A DNA stretch of 58,533 nt. Origin: Deltaproteobacteria bacterium. Lineage in GTDB: Bacteria > Desulfobacterota > Syntrophobacteria > BM002. The position numbers and the translations under genes are program-made. This document shows, piece by piece, positions 56,065-58,533 of this stretch. Each line of letters starts with the position of its first letter. The stretch's first letter is position 1. Under the pieces are notes generated by a model that saw nothing but the letters and a program-made list of their open reading frames with translations, was not told the DNA's origin and did no database searches. Location: NCBI GenBank assembly GCA_019309045.1, contig JAFDGZ010000011.1, positions 1 through 58,533 of the forward strand, read 5' to 3'.

Positions 56065-57044
56065 TGAGCAGTGCAACCGAACAGCTGAAAAAATTCAAGA
56101 CGTTCAGCCCCAAGAAGCTGCCCCTCGAGGAACCACTGGCGCCTGGACACCGTGCCTGCCAGGGGTGCGGTGAGGTTCTGGCCCTGCGCCAGGTGATGAA
56201 AGCACTGGGAAATGAAGTGATCGTGGTGAGTGCCACAGGTTGCATGGAGATCATTTCCTCTGCCTATCCACAGAGCGCCTGGCGAGTGCCCTGGCTGCAC
56301 GTGGCCTTTGAAAATGCAGCAGCAGTGGCCAGCGGTGTGGAGTCGGCCTATAAAGTAATGGTGCGCAAGGGCAAGATTCCCAAAAAGAAGGTTACTTTTC
56401 TGGCCATAGCCGGAGACGGCGGCACTGCAGATATCGGTCTCCAGTCTCTATCCGGAGCGCTGGAGCGCGGCCATGACTTCATCTACGTGTGCCTTGACAA
56501 CGAGGCTTACATGAATACCGGTATCCAGCGTTCCAGCTCTACCCCATATGGGGCAATGACCACCACCTCGCCGCCCGGCAAGAAAAGCATTGGCCAACAC
56601 ACCTGGAAGAAGAACATGGCTGCCATTGCCGCAGCCCATGACATACCGTACGTGGCCACAGCTTCACCAGCATACTATGTAGATCTCATGAACAAAGTGA
56701 AGAAGGCGTCCCTCATCGAGGGACCCGCATACCTGCACATATTTTCTCCCTGTCCCACTGGCTGGCGCTGCGCCCCTCACGACTCCATTCAGACGGCGCG
56801 CCTGGTGGTGCAGACGCGAATTTTCCCACTTTATGAGGTGATTGAAGGCCGCTGGAAACTGTCGCGCAAAATCTCGAAGCCAAAGCCGGTGAGCAAATAC
56901 CTGAAGCTGCAGCAGCGCTTCCGGCACCTGACGGAAAAGGACATAGCCTTCATTCAGGCCAGGGTGGACAAGGAGTATGAAGAATTGCTCGCCAGGTGCG
57001 GCCTGCAGGAAGGAAAGGAAGTACCCGGCAAAATTGGCACTTGA
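56064..57044 (+). CDS. porB: Pyruvate:ferredoxin oxidoreductase, beta subunit
   Basis: 326-residue TPP-binding subunit. Cys-rich cluster site [45 protein letters not shown], and TPP diphosphate site [13 protein letters not shown] with [11 protein letters not shown] are in place. The start ATG overlaps the porA stop as TGATG; a GTG one codon earlier is possible. It ends 55 bp before the tRNA-Asn gene. Confidence 0.95.
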   Translation: MSSATEQLKKFKTFSPKKLPLEEPLAPGHRACQGCGEVLALRQVMKALGNEVIVVSATGCMEIISSAYPQSAWRVPWLHVAFENAAAVASGVESAYKVMVRKGKIPKKKVTFLAIAGDGGTADIGLQSLSGALERGHDFIYVCLDNEAYMNTGIQRSSSTPYGAMTTTSPPGKKSIGQHTWKKNMAAIAAAHDIPYVATASPAYYVDLMNKVKKASLIEGPAYLHIFSPCPTGWRCAPHDSIQTARLVVQTRIFPLYEVIEGRWKLSRKISKPKPVSKYLKLQQRFRHLTEKDIAFIQARVDKEYEELLARCGLQEGKEVPGKIGT

Positions 57045-57099
57045 CATAAACAAGCCACTTCGATAAACAGACTCAGTCTGAACAACATGAAACATGTGA

Positions 57100-57175
57100 T
57101 CCCCGGTAGCTCAGTTGGTAGAGCGGGTGGCTGTTAACCACTTAGTCGGCGGTTCGAGTCCGTCCCGGGGAGCCA
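57100..57175 (+). tRNA. tRNA-Asn (anticodon GTT)
   Basis: 76-nt tRNA. Acceptor stem TCCCCGG/CCGGGGA, encoded CCA at 57173-57175, anticodon loop CTGTTAA with anticodon GTT. All arms are regular. Its 3' end lies two bases before the stop codon of the recombinase gene, so it may be the integration target. Confidence 0.96.
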
Positions 57176-57177
57176 AA

Positions 57178-58533
57178 TTACGAACCAAGGGAGGGTGGTT
57201 TACACGCAAAGCCGTAGATATTGATAGTGATTCCACTGTCTTGGACTATAATATCGCGGATAATGCGTTGCAGGTATTCGGCCCTTTCCTTGGGGAGAAA
57301 AGTCTCAAATAAATGAGAGAAGTCCTTGAGGGCTTCAAGGACAATCTCGGCATTTACTTGAGAGGGCGAGTTGGCTATCAGCATAGCCAGTTCGCCTTTT
57401 CTATTAGTTAGTTCTGCTTGCTCGGCTTGCAGTTGCTCAACCTTTTTCTTAAAGAGAGTGACCACGTTGCCGCCGCCTTGGCCGACCGCTTCTAAAAAAT
57501 TGTCAATCTCTTTCTGTATGGCCTTAATCCTTTTGTCAATTTGTTTGATTTCCTCTTCATAGGGACGGGTGGCTTGGGCTAGATTGAGGTTGACCTGTTG
57601 GACTATGTTGGCAAACAGGTCCTCTTGGGCCGATATTTCTTTGAGCTTGTCTACCACTTGGGCCTCGAGCCGGTCCGCGTTGGTATAGCCCACCGGGCAG
57701 TCTGTTTGGGGATAATTCTGCTTGTGCAGGCACCGGTAGTAATAGACATAGCCGGCTCGGCCTTTGACGTAATAGGGCGTCAGGGCGCAGTCATGATGGC
57801 CGCATCTGACCAGCCCTCGCAGGAGGAAAACCCGATCAGTCTTTCTCTTGGCGTGCAGTCTCTGTCTGGTCTTCTTGTTTAAGGCGAAAAACAGGTCTGG
57901 CTGGATGATGGGTTCATGGATGCCGTCGTAATACTGGCCGCTTTCCACTATTTTTCCGGCATAAACTGGATTAGACAGAATAATGTCAACGCTTTTTTTC
58001 TGCCAGGGTTTTCCGGCCCGGTTGGTTAGTCCTTGTAAGTTTAATTCGCGGTGCACCAAGGCCAAGGATTTGGTCTGGGCGTATTTTTCAAACATGAATT
58101 TAACCACGCGCGCTTCCTCTGAGTTGACGACAAGCCGTTTATTTTGATTGGTGTATCCGTATGGCACTGAGCCGCCGTTCCAGAGGCCCTTTTGGGCTCT
58201 GGCCAGTCTTTTTTCTCGGGTGCGGTCAGCTATCATGTCGCGCTCAAACTGGGCAAAGTCTATCAGGATATTCCGGAGCAGCCGGCCGGCCGGCGTGGAG
58301 GTGTCTATGCCTTGAGTGACGGATACGAGATCCACGTTATGGTCTTCCAAGGTCTTTAGAATCCGGTGAAAGTCCCGGACTGACCTGGAAATTCGGTCCA
58401 GCCTGATGGTGACCACCACGTCGATTGCGCCGGAACACGCGTCTGACAGCATTTCCTGGAGTTTGGGCCGCTTGAATTTGTCGCCGCTTTCAGCCGGATC
58501 TTCATAGATTTTTACCAGTTCCCAGCCGTCTTG
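57178..58533 (-). CDS. Large serine recombinase (partial, N-terminus beyond the window)
   Basis: 451 residues visible; the frame stays open to the last base, so the true start and catalytic Ser are outside. Visible parts: the later half of the resolvase domain (TIRLDRISRSVRDFHRIL; DTSTPAGRLLRNILIDFAQFERD), the recombinase DNA-binding domain (GSVPYGYTNQNKRL, then LSNPVYAGKIVESG), a zinc ribbon (LRGLVRCGHHDCALTPYYV, then CLHKQN...DCPVGYTN) and a long coiled coil (EEIKQIDKRIKAIQKEI). These enzymes integrate or excise phages and integrative elements. The 3' end abuts tRNA-Asn. Confidence 0.92.
   Translation of the reverse strand, partial: QDGWELVKIYEDPAESGDKFKRPKLQEMLSDACSGAIDVVVTIRLDRISRSVRDFHRILKTLEDHNVDLVSVTQGIDTSTPAGRLLRNILIDFAQFERDMIADRTREKRLARAQKGLWNGGSVPYGYTNQNKRLVVNSEEARVVKFMFEKYAQTKSLALVHRELNLQGLTNRAGKPWQKKSVDIILSNPVYAGKIVESGQYYDGIHEPIIQPDLFFALNKKTRQRLHAKRKTDRVFLLRGLVRCGHHDCALTPYYVKGRAGYVYYYRCLHKQNYPQTDCPVGYTNADRLEAQVVDKLKEISAQEDLFANIVQQVNLNLAQATRPYEEEIKQIDKRIKAIQKEIDNFLEAVGQGGGNVVTLFKKKVEQLQAEQAELTNRKGELAMLIANSPSQVNAEIVLEALKDFSHLFETFLPKERAEYLQRIIRDIIVQDSGITINIYGFACKPPSLGS

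Overview
The window looks like a chromosome segment of an anaerobic Desulfobacterota (deltaproteobacterial) organism. The clues are a selenocysteine formate dehydrogenase, an Rnf-type ion-translocating complex, a four-subunit pyruvate:ferredoxin oxidoreductase, a fused Lut-type lactate oxidation module, and a sigma-54-dependent two-component system beside type IV pilus minor pilins. The species cannot be named from this sequence alone. Coding density is high and most genes have clear families.

Layout, left to right. 1-180: the 3' end of a group II intron (last 29 residues of its maturase, then domains V and VI), directly followed by rfbB. 1316-7973 (minus): nadD, cinA, pgpA, larC and plsB, covering NAD/nickel-pincer cofactor and phospholipid functions. 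8253-19722 (minus): a long redox cluster read as rnfC-rnfD-rnfG-rnfE-rnfA-rnfB/gltD fusion-flavin reductase-rseC-4Fe-4S protein-apbE-fdhF(Sec)-ferredoxin. 20060-23425 (plus): a sigma-54 promoter, a sensor kinase and an NtrC-family regulator. 23516-29895 (minus): pilY1, pilX, pilW, pilV, fimT and a further pseudopilin. 30218-41868: housekeeping genes (recN, acyP, ligA, HU, a Nudix gene, priA) with a DUF1786-like protein, a nucleoside phosphorylase and a half-size TSUP transporter. 42274-44974: lutC and a lutB-lutA fusion. 45180-50516: M20 peptidase, MFS transporter, divergent pyrE and pyrF, tadA. 50562-53885: two tRNA-Ser genes, dnaX, ybaB, recR. 54032-57044: porCDAB. 57100-58533: tRNA-Asn abutting a large serine recombinase that runs off the window.

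The most interesting part is the 8.2-19.7 kb cluster. The RnfC protein keeps both [4Fe-4S] motifs but has lost the glycine-rich NADH loop and the other sequence signatures expected for FMN/NADH binding. RnfD lacks the usual flavinylation motif. RnfB carries a complete GltD/NfnB-like FAD and NAD(P)H oxidoreductase fused to its C-terminus. The same strand then encodes a Sec formate dehydrogenase, a multi-cluster Fe-S protein, a ferredoxin and the flavin transferase ApbE. My inference is a rewired, formate-linked Rnf in which the pyridine-nucleotide site has moved from RnfC to RnfB. PorCDAB and the Lut proteins could supply reduced ferredoxin and electrons in the same cell.
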